Shown piece after piece: positions 1 through 9,312 of a stretch of DNA of 64,000 bases. The stretch's first letter is position 1. Every line of letters starts with the position of its first letter. A program made the translations under genes and the position numbers. Source of the DNA: Amycolatopsis endophytica (GTDB lineage: Bacteria > Actinomycetota > Actinomycetes > Mycobacteriales > Pseudonocardiaceae). The stretch spans positions 1,302,001-1,366,000 of the forward strand of contig NZ_JACCFK010000001.1 in NCBI RefSeq assembly GCF_013410405.1, written 5' to 3'. The notes below the pieces were generated by a model, which searched no databases, was not told where the DNA came from, and worked only from the letters and a program-made list of their open reading frames with translations.

Positions 1-303
1 GGCACGCCACAAGCCCAGTTCCGCAAGGGCCCGGCCGGACACATGGGCGACGTTCGCTCGCCGGGCGACCGTCACCAGCCTGACGGCCAGTTCGTCCGGC
101 ACTTCGAGCGCCTTGACCATGCGTTCCACGTCCCCGACGCTGGGCAGTTCCTTGCCGCGCTCGATGCGGCTGACCTTGGACTGCGACATGGCGCAACGGG
201 CCGCCAACCGTTCTTGCGACAAACCGGCCGCGCGGCGAAACCGCTGCAGTACGGCGCCGAGCTCCGGGCTCGCGGGCCGGTTTCCGTCAGCCGCGATACT
301 CAC
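1..303 (-). CDS. XRE-family helix-turn-helix regulator (3' end beyond window)
   Basis: Reading leftward from a GTG at 303, the frame stays open to the window edge (101 codons visible). Residues about 11-65 form a lambda-repressor/XRE helix-turn-helix: LQRFRRAAGLSQERLA, then AMSQSKVSRIERG as turn and recognition helix, then KELPSVGDVERMVKALEV. The start overlaps the end of the DUF6879 gene by 17 bases, so the two are probably co-transcribed. Family knowledge: actinobacteria carry many XRE proteins with a C-terminal ligand or peptide-sensing domain, paired with small DUF397- or DUF6879-type partners. The C-terminal domain lies outside the window, so subtype and target are unknown. Confidence 0.85.
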   Translation of the reverse strand, partial: MSIAADGNRPASPELGAVLQRFRRAAGLSQERLAARCAMSQSKVSRIERGKELPSVGDVERMVKALEVPDELAVRLVTVARRANVAHVSGRALAELGLWRA

Positions 304-796
304 CGAACGGCACCGCTTCAGCCAGCGCCAAGTCACGCCACCGCCGGTACAGGTCGAGATCCGCCGGGTCGGCGAGTTCGCGGTCGCGCAGGGTGCCGTC
401 CGGGTTGAAGTTGAGGAGCAGCACCGTCTCGTCGTCGAACAGCCAGAAGTCCTGGCTCGGCAGGCCCAGCTCCCGATCCGTGAGATCGAGGATCCGGTAG
501 TCCTCACCTGCTGCGATGTTGCCCGGAATGGCCCACGCGAACAAGTACCGGGTGTAGTCGCTGAAGGGCCGCCGCACCACCTTTGCTCGCTGCATGGTTC
601 TTCCGGCGACAACGTGCTGCCGGACGGAGGCTTGCCAGGTGAGGTTGTAGTCCTCGGGCTTCGGCTCGCCAGCCAGGAACAGCCCGTATGACGCCTGGTC
701 TCGCGGGATGGTGTAGGTCTGCAGGGTCTCCAATCTGAAGGCCGAACGCTCGAACTCGCGAAACAGCGCGCTTGATACTTCGTTGCTCAACGGCAC
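287..796 (-). CDS. DUF6879-family protein
   Basis: This 169-residue soluble protein has the pattern I recognise as DUF6879: an N-terminal FREFERSAFRLETL, a middle LFAWAIPGNIAAGEDYRI, and an acidic C-terminal half with WLFDDETVLLLNF and DLDLYRRWRDLALAEAVPF. No signal peptide or membrane segment is visible. Its ATG overlaps the end of the small upstream gene, and its stop overlaps the start of the downstream XRE regulator, giving a three-gene unit. Function is not known. The recurring association with XRE regulators suggests a regulatory partner or antagonist (inference). Confidence 0.8.
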   Translation of the reverse strand: MPLSNEVSSALFREFERSAFRLETLQTYTIPRDQASYGLFLAGEPKPEDYNLTWQASVRQHVVAGRTMQRAKVVRRPFSDYTRYLFAWAIPGNIAAGEDYRILDLTDRELGLPSQDFWLFDDETVLLLNFNPDGTLRDRELADPADLDLYRRWRDLALAEAVPFGEYRG

Positions 797-990
797 TCGA
801 CGGCCTCCGACAGCTTGGGCAGTGCTTCGCGCACTACGGCAAGCGGCAGTTCGACAGCCTGCTCCCCCGCGCCCAACTTGATGCCGCAGGTGACGGCATT
901 GCCCTGGAAGACGACTGTTCCCCGGTCGGACAGATAGACGGTGGGGCAGTCATCGTCGGGACAACCACCGGCGATCTTACGTAACTCCAT
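787..990 (-). CDS. Small hypothetical protein upstream of the DUF6879 gene
   Basis: Starting at the ATG at 990 gives a 67-residue protein (MELRKIAGGCPDDDCPTVYL, ending EALPKLSEAVECR). The CPDDDC motif near residues 10-15 could bind a metal or form a disulfide. The frame is open upstream to 1098, but the stretch before 990 (LASSKNDHQASG) looks non-conserved, so I chose the later start. The stop overlaps the DUF6879 start by 10 bases. Short proteins of this kind, reading D-R-G-T-V-V-F-Q-G, are common beside XRE/DUF6879 pairs in actinobacteria. Function unknown. Confidence 0.65.
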   Translation of the reverse strand: MELRKIAGGCPDDDCPTVYLSDRGTVVFQGNAVTCGIKLGAGEQAVELPLAVVREALPKLSEAVECR

Positions 991-1081
991 CCCGCTAGCT
1001 TGGTGATCGTTCTTCGAAGAGGCAAGCGACAGGACGCACCAGTCACGCTCCCGCATAAACTTCGATCGAAACGCCCGCCAT

Positions 1082-1116
1082 AAGAAAATGCCCTCCACCC
1101 ATCAGGGCGAAGGGCA
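1082..1116 (-). terminator. Rho-independent-type terminator of the nuo operon
   Basis: Downstream of nuoN on the minus strand, TGCCCT (plus positions 1111-1116) pairs with AGGGCA (1089-1094), followed by TTTTCTTA. An alternative inner pairing with CGCCCT (1105-1110) is possible. A stem followed by a T tract 18-50 bases after the nuoN stop is the expected terminator for this long operon. Confidence 0.6.
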
Positions 1117-1133
1117 CTCCCGGTGACCTGGCC

Positions 1134-2696
1134 TCAGAAGGCGAAGGCGCCCGCTCCCGCCCAGTCCAGTGCGAAGGCCGGGGCGATGCCGAGCAGCAGC
1201 GTGATGATCACGCCCAGCGTGATCGCCGCTGTGGTGAACGCCCCCGGCACCGTCACCGCGGGGCCGTCGGGGGCGGGTTTGGAGAAGTACATCAGCACGA
1301 CCACCCGCAGGTAGAAGAACGCGGCGACGGCGCTGAACACCAGCGCGATCACCACCAGGGGTGCCATGCCGTCCCGCAATGCCGCCGAGAACACGACGAA
1401 CTTGCCGACGAACCCGCTGGTCAGCGGGATCCCGGCGAGAGCGAGGAGGAGGAACGTGAACACCCCGGCCAGCACGGGCGACCGTTTGGCCAGCCCGGCC
1501 CACGCGGACAGGTGCGTGGCCTCGCCCTTGGAGTCGCGCACCAGCGAGACCACCCCGAACGCGGCGAGCGTGGTGAAGCCGTAGGCCAGCAGGTAGAACA
1601 GGGTTCCGGACAGGCCCTCATCGGTCATCGCGAGCGTCCCGACGAGCAGGAAACCGGCGTGCGCGATGGACGAGTAGGCGATCATGCGCTTCACATCGGT
1701 CTGGGTCAGGCCGAGCACGGCGCCGATCGCCATGGAGATGATCGCGACGGCCCACAGCACGCCGCGCCACTCCCAGCTGGTCGATTCGAACCCGACGGTC
1801 AGCACGCGCAGGATGCCGCCGAACGCGGCGACCTTCGTGCAGGCCGCCATGAAACCGGTGACCGGCGTCGGCGCGCCCTGGTAGACGTCCGGCGTCCAGG
1901 TATGGAACGGGCCGACCGAACCCTTGAACAGCAACCCGACCACGAGGAGGCCCATGCCCGCGAACAACAACATGTCCGAACGGTCCGAACCGGCCGCGGC
2001 GTTGGCGATGTCGGCCAGCTTGACCGAACCGGCGTAGCCGTAGAGCAGCGCGAGCCCGTACAGGAAGAACGCCGACGAGAAAGCCCCGAGGAGGAAGTAC
2101 TTGACCGCCGCCTCTTGCGACAGCAGACGCCGACGCCGGGCCAGACCGCACATCAGGTACAGCGGCAGGCTCAGCACTTCGAGCGCGATGAACATGGTGA
2201 GCAGATCGTTGGCCGCGCAGAACGTCATCATCCCGCCCAGCGCGAACAACGCCAGCGGGAACACCTCGGTCTGCATCCCGGTCGACCCGGCCTGGGCCCG
2301 GTCCTGCACGGTGCCCGGCCGGATCGCGGCCTGCGCGACGAACGCCCCGCCCGGCTCGACCGAGCGGTCCGCGATCAGCAGGATCGCGGGCAGCGCGAGC
2401 GCCAGCAGCGTACCCCACAAAAACAGGGCAGGCTTGTCGACCGACACGGCACCGCTGAGGGTGGTCAGGCCCTTGACCGGCGAACCGCTGACGTACACGG
2501 CGAGCGCGACACCGGCGGCGGCGAGGCCCACCAGACTGAGCAGCACCTGCGACGGCCACCGCATGTGCCGGGGCAGGAACGCCTCGAACAACACGCTGAC
2601 GCACGCCGCGCCAAGCACGATCAACACCGGCAGGATCGCGTCGTAGGAGATCTGCGGTGTCGCGATTTGCCCTTGCTGGGCCAGAATCCCGAGCAT
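1134..2696 (-). CDS. nuoN: NADH-quinone oxidoreductase subunit N
   Basis: This is a 520-residue polytopic membrane protein and the last gene of the nuo operon. It is one of three antiporter-like proton-pumping subunits in the membrane arm of complex I. Hydrophobic segments run almost end to end. The conserved antiporter core is visible as LLFKGSVGPFHTWTPDVYQG, then GAPTPVTGFMAACTKVAAFG and VKRMIAYSSIAHAGF, with the lysines and glutamates typical of the family. The length is slightly above the usual 480-510 residues, with an extra hydrophilic loop around residues 115-140. The ATG at 2696 lies one base after the nuoM stop, so translation is probably coupled. Confidence 0.97.
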   Translation of the reverse strand: MLGILAQQGQIATPQISYDAILPVLIVLGAACVSVLFEAFLPRHMRWPSQVLLSLVGLAAAGVALAVYVSGSPVKGLTTLSGAVSVDKPALFLWGTLLALALPAILLIADRSVEPGGAFVAQAAIRPGTVQDRAQAGSTGMQTEVFPLALFALGGMMTFCAANDLLTMFIALEVLSLPLYLMCGLARRRRLLSQEAAVKYFLLGAFSSAFFLYGLALLYGYAGSVKLADIANAAAGSDRSDMLLFAGMGLLVVGLLFKGSVGPFHTWTPDVYQGAPTPVTGFMAACTKVAAFGGILRVLTVGFESTSWEWRGVLWAVAIISMAIGAVLGLTQTDVKRMIAYSSIAHAGFLLVGTLAMTDEGLSGTLFYLLAYGFTTLAAFGVVSLVRDSKGEATHLSAWAGLAKRSPVLAGVFTFLLLALAGIPLTSGFVGKFVVFSAALRDGMAPLVVIALVFSAVAAFFYLRVVVLMYFSKPAPDGPAVTVPGAFTTAAITLGVIITLLLGIAPAFALDWAGAGAFAF

Positions 2697-2697
2697 T

Positions 2698-4248
2698 TCA
2701 CTGGCCTCCGTTGAGTGCGGAAAGCGTCGCGTCGACCGACGGGGTCACCGTGTCCAGCACGGGTTGGGGGAAGAAACCGAGCCCGATGATCAGCACGACC
2801 ATCGGCACCAGGATCGCCAGCTCCCGGCCACCGAGGTCCCTGATCGTCCTGCGGGCGCCCAGTTCGGGTGCGATGGCCGCGCCCGGTCCGCCGCCCGCGC
2901 CGATCAGCGCGGTCCCCCGCACCGGGCCGGTCATCAGCCGCTGGTACAGCCACAGGACGTAGGCGGCGGCGAGCACCATGCCGACGGTCGCGAGGATCGC
3001 GTACACCGGCTGGGTCTCGAACGCGCCCAGCAGCACCAGGAACTCACTGACGAACGAGTTGGTACCCGGGAGGGACAACGTGGACAGACCCGCGATGAGC
3101 AGCATGCCGCCCAGTAGTGGCGTCAGCTTGAACATGCCGCCGTAGTCGGAGATCCGGGTGGACCCGCCGCGGGCGATCACCAGGCCCAGCACCACGATCA
3201 GCATGCCGGTCGCGAGGCTGTGGTTGAGCATGTAGGTCACCGCGCCGACGGTCGCCTGCTGGGTGAAGGCGAAGATGCCCAGCGCGATGAACCCGAAGTG
3301 GGCGATCGACACGTACGCGACGAAGCGTTTCATGTCCTGCTGCCCGGCGGCGAGGATCGAGCCGTAGAGCACGCCGATCACGGCGAGCACCAGCACCAGC
3401 GGCGCCAGGGCTTTGCTGGCTTCCGGGAACATCGGCAGGCAGTACCGCAGGAACCCGAACGTGCCGACCTTGTCGAGCACACCGACCAGCAGCACGGCCA
3501 CCCCGATGGGCGCCTCACCTGCCGCGTCGGGCAACCAGGTGTGGAACGGCACGAGCGGCGCCTTGATCGCGAAGGCGAGGAAGAACCCGAGGAACAACCA
3601 GATCTGGGTGCCCGTGGGCGCGTCCCGCACCACCGTGACCAGGGTGGCCCAGTCGAAGGTCCCGTCACCCAGCTCGTCGGCGGCGAGCGAATAGGCCCCG
3701 ATCGCCGAGGCCAGCATGATCAGACCGCCGAGGAAGGAGTACAGGAAGAACTTCACCGCCGCGTACTGCCGGTTCGCGCCGCCGTAGCCGCCGATGAGGA
3801 AGTACATCGGAATCAGCATGATCTCGAACAGCACGTAGAACAGGAACACGTCGGTGGCGGCGAACACCGCGATGGTGAGAGCCTCCTGCACCAGGATCAG
3901 CGCGAGGAAACCACCCGCGCTGCGGTCCTGCGGCAACTTGTCCGCCGTGCCCAGCGCGCCGATGACGATCGGCACCAGGAACGCGATCACGGCGATCATC
4001 ACCAGCGCGATGCCGTCGATGCCGAAGGAGATGTGCACCCCGAAGCTCGGGATCCAGTCCATCGAGGTGGTCTGCTGCAGGCGGGCGCCCGCCGGCTCGT
4101 AGGCAGCCCACGTCGGGATGATCATCGCCAGCTCGACGAGGGAGAACACCACGGCGGCGAGGACGGCGAGCCGGTCGTTGCGGCGCAGCCCGGTGACCAC
4201 GCACGCACCGACGAGCGGCCAGAGGATCAGGGCCAGAACCCAGGTCAT
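2698..4248 (-). CDS. nuoM: NADH-quinone oxidoreductase subunit M
   Basis: This 516-residue antiporter-like subunit of complex I pumps protons in the membrane arm. I start it at the ATG at 4248, overlapping the nuoL stop as ATGA; the longer open frame upstream only reads through nuoL in another frame. Family signatures include [20 protein letters not shown] near residue 75, [18 protein letters not shown] with the conserved Glu, [20 protein letters not shown], and [16 protein letters not shown]. About 14 hydrophobic helices are expected and seen. Confidence 0.97.
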   Translation of the reverse strand: MTWVLALILWPLVGACVVTGLRRNDRLAVLAAVVFSLVELAMIIPTWAAYEPAGARLQQTTSMDWIPSFGVHISFGIDGIALVMIAVIAFLVPIVIGALGTADKLPQDRSAGGFLALILVQEALTIAVFAATDVFLFYVLFEIMLIPMYFLIGGYGGANRQYAAVKFFLYSFLGGLIMLASAIGAYSLAADELGDGTFDWATLVTVVRDAPTGTQIWLFLGFFLAFAIKAPLVPFHTWLPDAAGEAPIGVAVLLVGVLDKVGTFGFLRYCLPMFPEASKALAPLVLVLAVIGVLYGSILAAGQQDMKRFVAYVSIAHFGFIALGIFAFTQQATVGAVTYMLNHSLATGMLIVVLGLVIARGGSTRISDYGGMFKLTPLLGGMLLIAGLSTLSLPGTNSFVSEFLVLLGAFETQPVYAILATVGMVLAAAYVLWLYQRLMTGPVRGTALIGAGGGPGAAIAPELGARRTIRDLGGRELAILVPMVVLIIGLGFFPQPVLDTVTPSVDATLSALNGGQ

Positions 4249-6140
4249 GAGAACCTCACCATCAGCAGTGCGGCGACGAGGACGAACGAGCCGGCCAGCA
4301 TCGACAACGCGTAGGAGCGGACGAAACCGGTCTGCAGTCTGCGCAGCCGCCCTGACCCGCCACCGAGCGCGGCGGCCAGGCCGTTGACCGCGCCGTCCAC
4401 ACCACGGCTGTCGAGGTAGACCGAGAAGCGGGTGAGCCACATGCCCGGCTTCGCGACCAGCGCCTCGTTCACCGCGTTGCCGTAGAGGTCCTTGCGGGCC
4501 GCCTTGACGACGACGGACACGTTCTCCGGGCGTTCGACCGGGGTGTCCCGGCGCCCCACGACGAGCCAGGCGACCAGCACGCCGAGCGCGGACAGGGCGA
4601 CCGTGATCCACGGGATGAGCGAGTGCGGGATCACGGTGTGCTCGGCCTCGCCGAGTTCACCCAGCGCGGGCGCGAGCCATTCGGAAAGCCGGTCGCCGAG
4701 CGCGAAGAACGCGCCGGCGCCGAGCGAGCCGATGGCCAGGACGATCATCGGCGCGGTCATCACCGGTGGCGACTCGTGCGGGTGGAACTCCTTGCCCTCG
4801 GCGGTGCGCAGGTCCTTCCAGCGTTCCTTGCCGAAGAAGGTGAGCAGCATCAGCCGGGTCATGTAGAAGGCGGTCAGTGCCGCGCCGAGCATCGCGGCGA
4901 GGCCGAACACCCAGCCGCGCCAGCCTTCCTGCCCGAAGGCGGCCTCGATGATCGCGTCCTTGGAGAAGTAGCCCGACAGGAAGGGGAACCCGATGAGGGC
5001 CAGGTAGCCGAGCCCGAAGGTGACGAACGTGATCGGCATGTGCCGGTACAGGCCACCGAACTTGCGCATGTCGACCTCGTCGTTCATGCCGTGCATGACC
5101 GACCCCGCACCGAGGAACAGCCCGGCCTTGAAGAAGCCGTGCGTGAGGAGGTGCATGATGCCGAGCGCGTAGCCGAACGGCCCGAGTCCGACGGCGAGCA
5201 TCATGTAACCGATCTGGCTCACCGTCGAGTAGGCGAGCACCTTCTTGATGTCGTCGTAGGCGCAGCCGACGATGCACCCGATCAGCAACGTGACCGCGCC
5301 GACGAGCGTGACGATCAGGCGTCCGGTCTCGGTCTCGTTGTAGATCGGGTTGGCGCGGGCGACCAGGTACACCCCCGCGGTGACCATGGTGGCCGCGTGG
5401 ATCAGGGCCGACACCGGGGTCGGGCCCTCCATCGCGTCCGGCAGCCACGCCTGGAGCGGGAACTGGCCGGACTTACCGCACGCGCCGAGCAGAAGCAGGA
5501 TCGCGATCGCGGTGATCACGGCGGGCGGCGCGTCGCCGATGCGGTCGAACACGCCCGCGTAGGTGACCGTCCCGAGGTACTTGAACATCAGGAAGATCGC
5601 GAGCGCGAGCCCGACGTCACCGACGCGGTTCATCAGGAACGCCTTCTTCGCCGCGGTCGCCGCGGACGGGCGGTCCGAGTACCAGCCGATCAACAGGTAC
5701 GACGCCAGGCCGACGCCCTCCCAGCCGAGGTAGAGCGTCACGAAGTTGTTGCCCAGCACCAGAACCAGCATGGAGGCCACGAAGAGGTTCAGGTACCCGA
5801 AGAACCGTCGCCGGTCGCGGTCTTCGGCCATGTAGCCGATCGAGTAGATGTGGATCAACGCGCCCACACCGGTGATCAGCAGGACGAAGACGAGCGACAG
5901 CGCGTCGATCCGCAGTCCGAAGTCGATCTGGAGGTCACCGACGCCGATCCAGGTGAACATCCTGGAGTCGGTCACCTGGCCGTCGCTGCCGAAGAACAGC
6001 ACCAGGCCGTAGACGAACGACGCGATGACCGTCGCGCACCCGAGGAGGTGACCCCAGCCGTCGGTGCGCCGTCCCCCGGCCAGCAGGACGAGCGCGCCGA
6101 GGGCCGGGAACGCGACCAGCAGCCACGATGATGCGATCAC
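4245..6140 (-). CDS. nuoL: NADH-quinone oxidoreductase subunit L
   Basis: This 631-residue subunit is the largest antiporter-like subunit, at the distal end of the complex I membrane arm. Motifs are [38 protein letters not shown] with the conserved Glu, [39 protein letters not shown] and [17 protein letters not shown]. The C-terminal 130 residues match the long lateral-helix region that runs along the arm. The ATG at 6140 comes 48 bases after nuoK, the widest spacing in the operon apart from the nuoI-nuoJ gap. Confidence 0.97.
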   Translation of the reverse strand: MIASSWLLVAFPALGALVLLAGGRRTDGWGHLLGCATVIASFVYGLVLFFGSDGQVTDSRMFTWIGVGDLQIDFGLRIDALSLVFVLLITGVGALIHIYSIGYMAEDRDRRRFFGYLNLFVASMLVLVLGNNFVTLYLGWEGVGLASYLLIGWYSDRPSAATAAKKAFLMNRVGDVGLALAIFLMFKYLGTVTYAGVFDRIGDAPPAVITAIAILLLLGACGKSGQFPLQAWLPDAMEGPTPVSALIHAATMVTAGVYLVARANPIYNETETGRLIVTLVGAVTLLIGCIVGCAYDDIKKVLAYSTVSQIGYMMLAVGLGPFGYALGIMHLLTHGFFKAGLFLGAGSVMHGMNDEVDMRKFGGLYRHMPITFVTFGLGYLALIGFPFLSGYFSKDAIIEAAFGQEGWRGWVFGLAAMLGAALTAFYMTRLMLLTFFGKERWKDLRTAEGKEFHPHESPPVMTAPMIVLAIGSLGAGAFFALGDRLSEWLAPALGELGEAEHTVIPHSLIPWITVALSALGVLVAWLVVGRRDTPVERPENVSVVVKAARKDLYGNAVNEALVAKPGMWLTRFSVYLDSRGVDGAVNGLAAALGGGSGRLRRLQTGFVRSYALSMLAGSFVLVAALLMVRFS

Positions 6141-6188
6141 GCGGATCCTTTCTGCGGCGCGGAGCGCCTCCGTTGGGAGTGGGCTCCG

Positions 6189-6488
6189 TCAGTACTTGAG
6201 CAGGTTGGTGTCGTCGACCGAGGCCGAGCGGCGGGTGCGGAAGATGGCCATGATGATCGCCAGGCCCACCACGACCTCGGCGGCGGCGACGACCATCACG
6301 AAGAACGCCATCACCTGGCCGTCGAGCTGCCCGTTGATGCGGGAGAACGTGACCAGGGACAGGTTCACGGCGTTGAGCATCAGCTCGATGCACATGAACA
6401 CGACGATGGCATTGCGCCGGACCAGCACGCCGACCGCGCCGATGGCGAACAGCAGGGCCGACAGCAGCAGGTAGTAGGTGGGGGTCAT
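6189..6488 (-). CDS. nuoK: NADH-quinone oxidoreductase subunit K
   Basis: This 99-residue membrane protein has three hydrophobic segments, the standard size for NuoK (Mrp MrpC homologue). It carries the two buried glutamates of the proton path: E in [16 protein letters not shown] and E in [13 protein letters not shown]. It joins the E-channel next to NuoA, NuoJ and NuoH. The ATG overlaps the nuoJ stop by four bases. Confidence 0.97.
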   Translation of the reverse strand: MTPTYYLLLSALLFAIGAVGVLVRRNAIVVFMCIELMLNAVNLSLVTFSRINGQLDGQVMAFFVMVVAAAEVVVGLAIIMAIFRTRRSASVDDTNLLKY

Positions 6489-7282
6489 TCGTCGTCACCC
6501 TTCCCGACCAGTGCGTGGGCGTCGGGCTGCGGATCGGTGCCCTCGACCTGCTTGCGTTCGGCCTCCAGGCGGGCCGTCGGGGTGGACTCGATGATCGTGG
6601 ACAGCGACTCCGGCGCGACCGAACCGTCGGGCAGGATCGCCGGCGTCATCACCGAATGGGAGGTGGCGAACACGCCGGGCCCCGGCCGGGGCGAGATGCG
6701 GTCGTACTCGCCGCGGAACCGGGCCTCCACGAGTTCCTTCTGCGTCCGGCGCCCGCGTTTCTCGTTGAACGCCAGGACCATCGCGCCGAGGGCGGCGGTG
6801 ATCAGCAGCGCCGAGGTCAGCTCGAACGGGAACAGGAAGTCGGTGAAGATCATGCGGCCGAGCCCGCCCGCGGTGCCGTCCGGCGCGGGCGCGGGCGTGA
6901 CGTTGGACAACGCACGGGTGAGCGCGGTGGCCATCAGCCCGGCGATGCCGATACCGAGGATCCCGCCCCACAACCGCTGCCCGCGCAGCACCTCGACGAC
7001 CGAATCGGAGCTCTCCCGCCCGACGAGCATCAACACGAACAGGAACAGCATCATGATCGCGCCGGTGTAGACGATGATCTGGGTGAACCCGAGGAACGGC
7101 GCCTGCTGGACCATGTAGAGGATGCCCAGCGAGAACATCGTGAGGGCCAGGAAGAGCGCCGAATGCACCGCGTTGCGCGCGAAGATCAGTCCGAGCGCGC
7201 CCAGCAGGGCGATCGGACCGAGGATCCAGAACGCGATCGCCTCGCCGGTGGAGACCGCCTCCGCGGCCTGTGCCAGCACCAT
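6485..7282 (-). CDS. nuoJ: NADH-quinone oxidoreductase subunit J
   Basis: This roughly 265-residue membrane protein has five hydrophobic segments in the first 180 residues ([53 protein letters not shown]). A hydrophilic tail of about 85 residues is typical of actinobacterial NuoJ. It carries the flexible helix that couples quinone chemistry to proton pumping. I chose the ATG at 7282 because a strong GGAGG lies 7 bases upstream; a GTG one codon earlier (7285) would sit only 4 bases from it. The start abuts a 47-codon open frame that fills the gap after nuoI. Confidence 0.95.
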   Translation of the reverse strand: MVLAQAAEAVSTGEAIAFWILGPIALLGALGLIFARNAVHSALFLALTMFSLGILYMVQQAPFLGFTQIIVYTGAIMMLFLFVLMLVGRESSDSVVEVLRGQRLWGGILGIGIAGLMATALTRALSNVTPAPAPDGTAGGLGRMIFTDFLFPFELTSALLITAALGAMVLAFNEKRGRRTQKELVEARFRGEYDRISPRPGPGVFATSHSVMTPAILPDGSVAPESLSTIIESTPTARLEAERKQVEGTDPQPDAHALVGKGDDE

Positions 7283-7425
7283 CACCGCACCTCCTCAGCG
7301 GTGGTCCCCGCACCCTGGAAGCGGCGCGCCCCGGCTTCCCCACTGTGGCGTTCGTAGCGTTGAACGCCACCAATGCCACCTCGGGGAACTTCGGTCACGC
7401 GCGGCAGCGCGGACGTGCGCGTCAT
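7282..7425 (-). CDS. Putative 47-residue ORF between nuoI and nuoJ
   Basis: Complex I operons normally have no gene here. The ATG at 7425 overlaps the nuoI stop as ATGA, and GAGGAGG lies 7 bases upstream inside the end of nuoI. The TGA touches the nuoJ start. The product ([20 protein letters not shown] onward) is basic and Gly/Arg-rich, with no domain or membrane segment I recognise. Its middle is encoded by a hairpin repeat (7339-7389) that also occurs near proC. Two readings fit: a small coupled protein, or a repeat inserted into a former nuoI-nuoJ junction that happens to stay open. I favour the second slightly. Confidence 0.35.
   Translation of the reverse strand: MTRTSALPRVTEVPRGGIGGVQRYERHSGEAGARRFQGAGTTAEEVR
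7339..7389. repeat. Interspersed hairpin repeat element between nuoI and nuoJ
   Basis: GTGGCGTTC (7345-7353) and GAACGCCAC (7362-7370) are perfect 9-base inverted arms around an 8-base loop. They are followed by CAATGCCACCTCGGGGAAC (7371-7389). The last 19 bases recur with one mismatch at 61493-61511, and a weaker relative is at 57637-57657. This looks like a small dispersed genomic repeat. It would fold in the nuo mRNA just before the nuoJ ribosome binding site. Confidence 0.6.
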
Positions 7426-7988
7426 TGGATCGCCTCCTCGCGGGACGTTTCCACCGTCTCGCCCGTCGGGACGCCCCGGCCGCGGGCGAGTTCCGGACCG
7501 TGCACGTAGTAGTCCTGTTCGTCGTCGCCCAGGCGCATGGGGTGCGGGGGCTGCTCCATACCCGGCAGCAAGGGCGCGAGCAGATCCTCCTTGGTCCAGA
7601 TCAGGTTCTGGCGGTCGTCGTCGGCCAGTTCGTAGAAGTTGATCATCGTCAGGGAACGGGTGGGGCAGGCTTCCACGCACAGACCGCAGCCGATGCACCT
7701 CAGGTAGTTGATCTGGTAGTCCGCGCCGTACCGCTCGCCGGGTGAGTACCGGGCGTCCTCGGTGTTGTCACCGCCCTCGACGAAGATCGCGTCCGCCGGG
7801 CAGGCCCACGCGCACAACTCGCAGCCGACGCACTTCTCCAGGCCGTCCGGGTGCCGGTTGAGCTGGTGCCTCCCGTGGTAGCGCGGCGCGGCGGGCGCCC
7901 CGATCTCCGGGTACTCCTCGGTGGCCACCTTCTTGAACATCGTGCCGAAGGTGACGCCGAAACCCTTGATGGGGTCAAACAGTCCCAT
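7422..7988 (-). CDS. nuoI: NADH-quinone oxidoreductase subunit I
   Basis: This 188-residue peripheral-arm subunit carries two [4Fe-4S] clusters (N6a and N6b) that pass electrons to NuoB. Both ferredoxin motifs are intact: [12 protein letters not shown] starting near residue 53 and [12 protein letters not shown] about 45 residues later. The ATG at 7988 was chosen because [20 protein letters not shown] is the normal NuoI N-terminus; it overlaps the end of nuoH by 14 bases. Confidence 0.97.
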   Translation of the reverse strand: MGLFDPIKGFGVTFGTMFKKVATEEYPEIGAPAAPRYHGRHQLNRHPDGLEKCVGCELCAWACPADAIFVEGGDNTEDARYSPGERYGADYQINYLRCIGCGLCVEACPTRSLTMINFYELADDDRQNLIWTKEDLLAPLLPGMEQPPHPMRLGDDEQDYYVHGPELARGRGVPTGETVETSREEAIQ

Positions 7989-9312
7989 CGGAACCCTCCT
8001 TCCCGGCGCCCACCTGGGCAGGCTCCGAAGTACGGACCGCCGCGCGACGCCGGCGCTTCCCGGCGCCCCGCTCGGGCACCTCGGGCACCCGCAGGTCCAG
8101 CGGCGGCAACGGGAAACCGCCACCGGTGACCGGCACCGAATCCTCGTCCGGCTGCTTCTTCTCCGGCACCAGCAACGCGATCGCGACCGCGACCACCACG
8201 ACGACCGCCACCCCGATCAGGATCTGCGCGGTCGAGAGACCACCGTTGTTCCGGATCGCGCGGATCGCCGAGATGATCACGATCCACGCCAGGTTGGCGG
8301 GCACCAGCACCTTCCAGCCCAGCTTCATGAACTGGTCGTAGCGGTACCGCGGCAGCGTCCCGCGCAGCCAGATGAACCCGAACAGCAGCGCGAACAGCTT
8401 GACCAGGAACCAGATGATCGGCAGCCAGCCCTGGTTCAGCGGCGAGTCGAGCCCGACGAACGGGAACATCCACCCGCCAAGGAACAGGGTCGTCGCGAAC
8501 GCCGAGACGATCACCATGTTCACGTACTCGGCGAGGAAGAACATCGCGAACTTCATCGACGAGTACTCGGTGTGGAACCCGCCGACCAGCTCCGATTCGG
8601 CCTCCGGCAGGTCGAACGGCGCCCGGTTCGTCTCACCCACCATCGACACCAGGTAGATCAGGAAGCTCGGCAGCAGCAGGTAGAAGTACCAGCCGGACGA
8701 CTGCGCGTCGACGATGTCGCCGGTCGCCATCGACTGCGAGTACAGCACCACGCCGACGATCGACAGGCCCATCGCGATCTCGTAGGAGATCACCTGCGCC
8801 GCCGAGCGCAGGCCGCCCAGCAGCGGGTACGGCGAACCCGACGACCACCCGGCCAGCACGATCCCGTACACCCCGACCGACGAGCAGGCCAGGATCACCA
8901 GCACCCCGACCGGCAGGTCGACCAGCTGCAGCACGGTCTGTTCCCCGAAGATCGACACCCGGGGCCCGAACGGGATGGCCGCCAGCGCGATCAGCGCGGG
9001 CACCGCGGACAGCACCGGCGCCAGGAAGTACACCTTCCGGTCGGCGCCGTCCGGGATGACCTGCTCCTTGAACGGCAGCTTGATCGCGTCCGCGAGCGAC
9101 TGGAAGTAGCCGCCGGGGCCGACGCGGTTCGGGCCGGGCCGGTTCTGCATCCGGCCGATCGCCTTGCGCTCCCACACGATCAGGAAGATCGTCAGCAGCG
9201 GCCCGATCAGCAGGACCACGACGGCCTTGATGAGGACGAGCCACCACGGGTCGTCCGCCAGCAGTTCCGCACGCGTCATCTGCTCCGGTGCCTGTGCCAG
9301 CAACGGTGTCAT
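7975..9312 (-). CDS. nuoH: NADH-quinone oxidoreductase subunit H
   Basis: This 445-residue membrane subunit forms the quinone chamber with NuoB and NuoD. It has about eight hydrophobic helices. The signature [19 protein letters not shown] is near residue 45, and the acidic loop [20 protein letters not shown] faces the quinone site. The C-terminus has a charged extension of about 50 residues, as is common in actinobacteria. The start at 9312 (ATG, overlapping the nuoG stop as ATGA) is supported by the family N-terminus. Confidence 0.97.
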   Translation of the reverse strand: MTPLLAQAPEQMTRAELLADDPWWLVLIKAVVVLLIGPLLTIFLIVWERKAIGRMQNRPGPNRVGPGGYFQSLADAIKLPFKEQVIPDGADRKVYFLAPVLSAVPALIALAAIPFGPRVSIFGEQTVLQLVDLPVGVLVILACSSVGVYGIVLAGWSSGSPYPLLGGLRSAAQVISYEIAMGLSIVGVVLYSQSMATGDIVDAQSSGWYFYLLLPSFLIYLVSMVGETNRAPFDLPEAESELVGGFHTEYSSMKFAMFFLAEYVNMVIVSAFATTLFLGGWMFPFVGLDSPLNQGWLPIIWFLVKLFALLFGFIWLRGTLPRYRYDQFMKLGWKVLVPANLAWIVIISAIRAIRNNGGLSTAQILIGVAVVVVVAVAIALLVPEKKQPDEDSVPVTGGGFPLPPLDLRVPEVPERGAGKRRRRAAVRTSEPAQVGAGKEGSDGTV

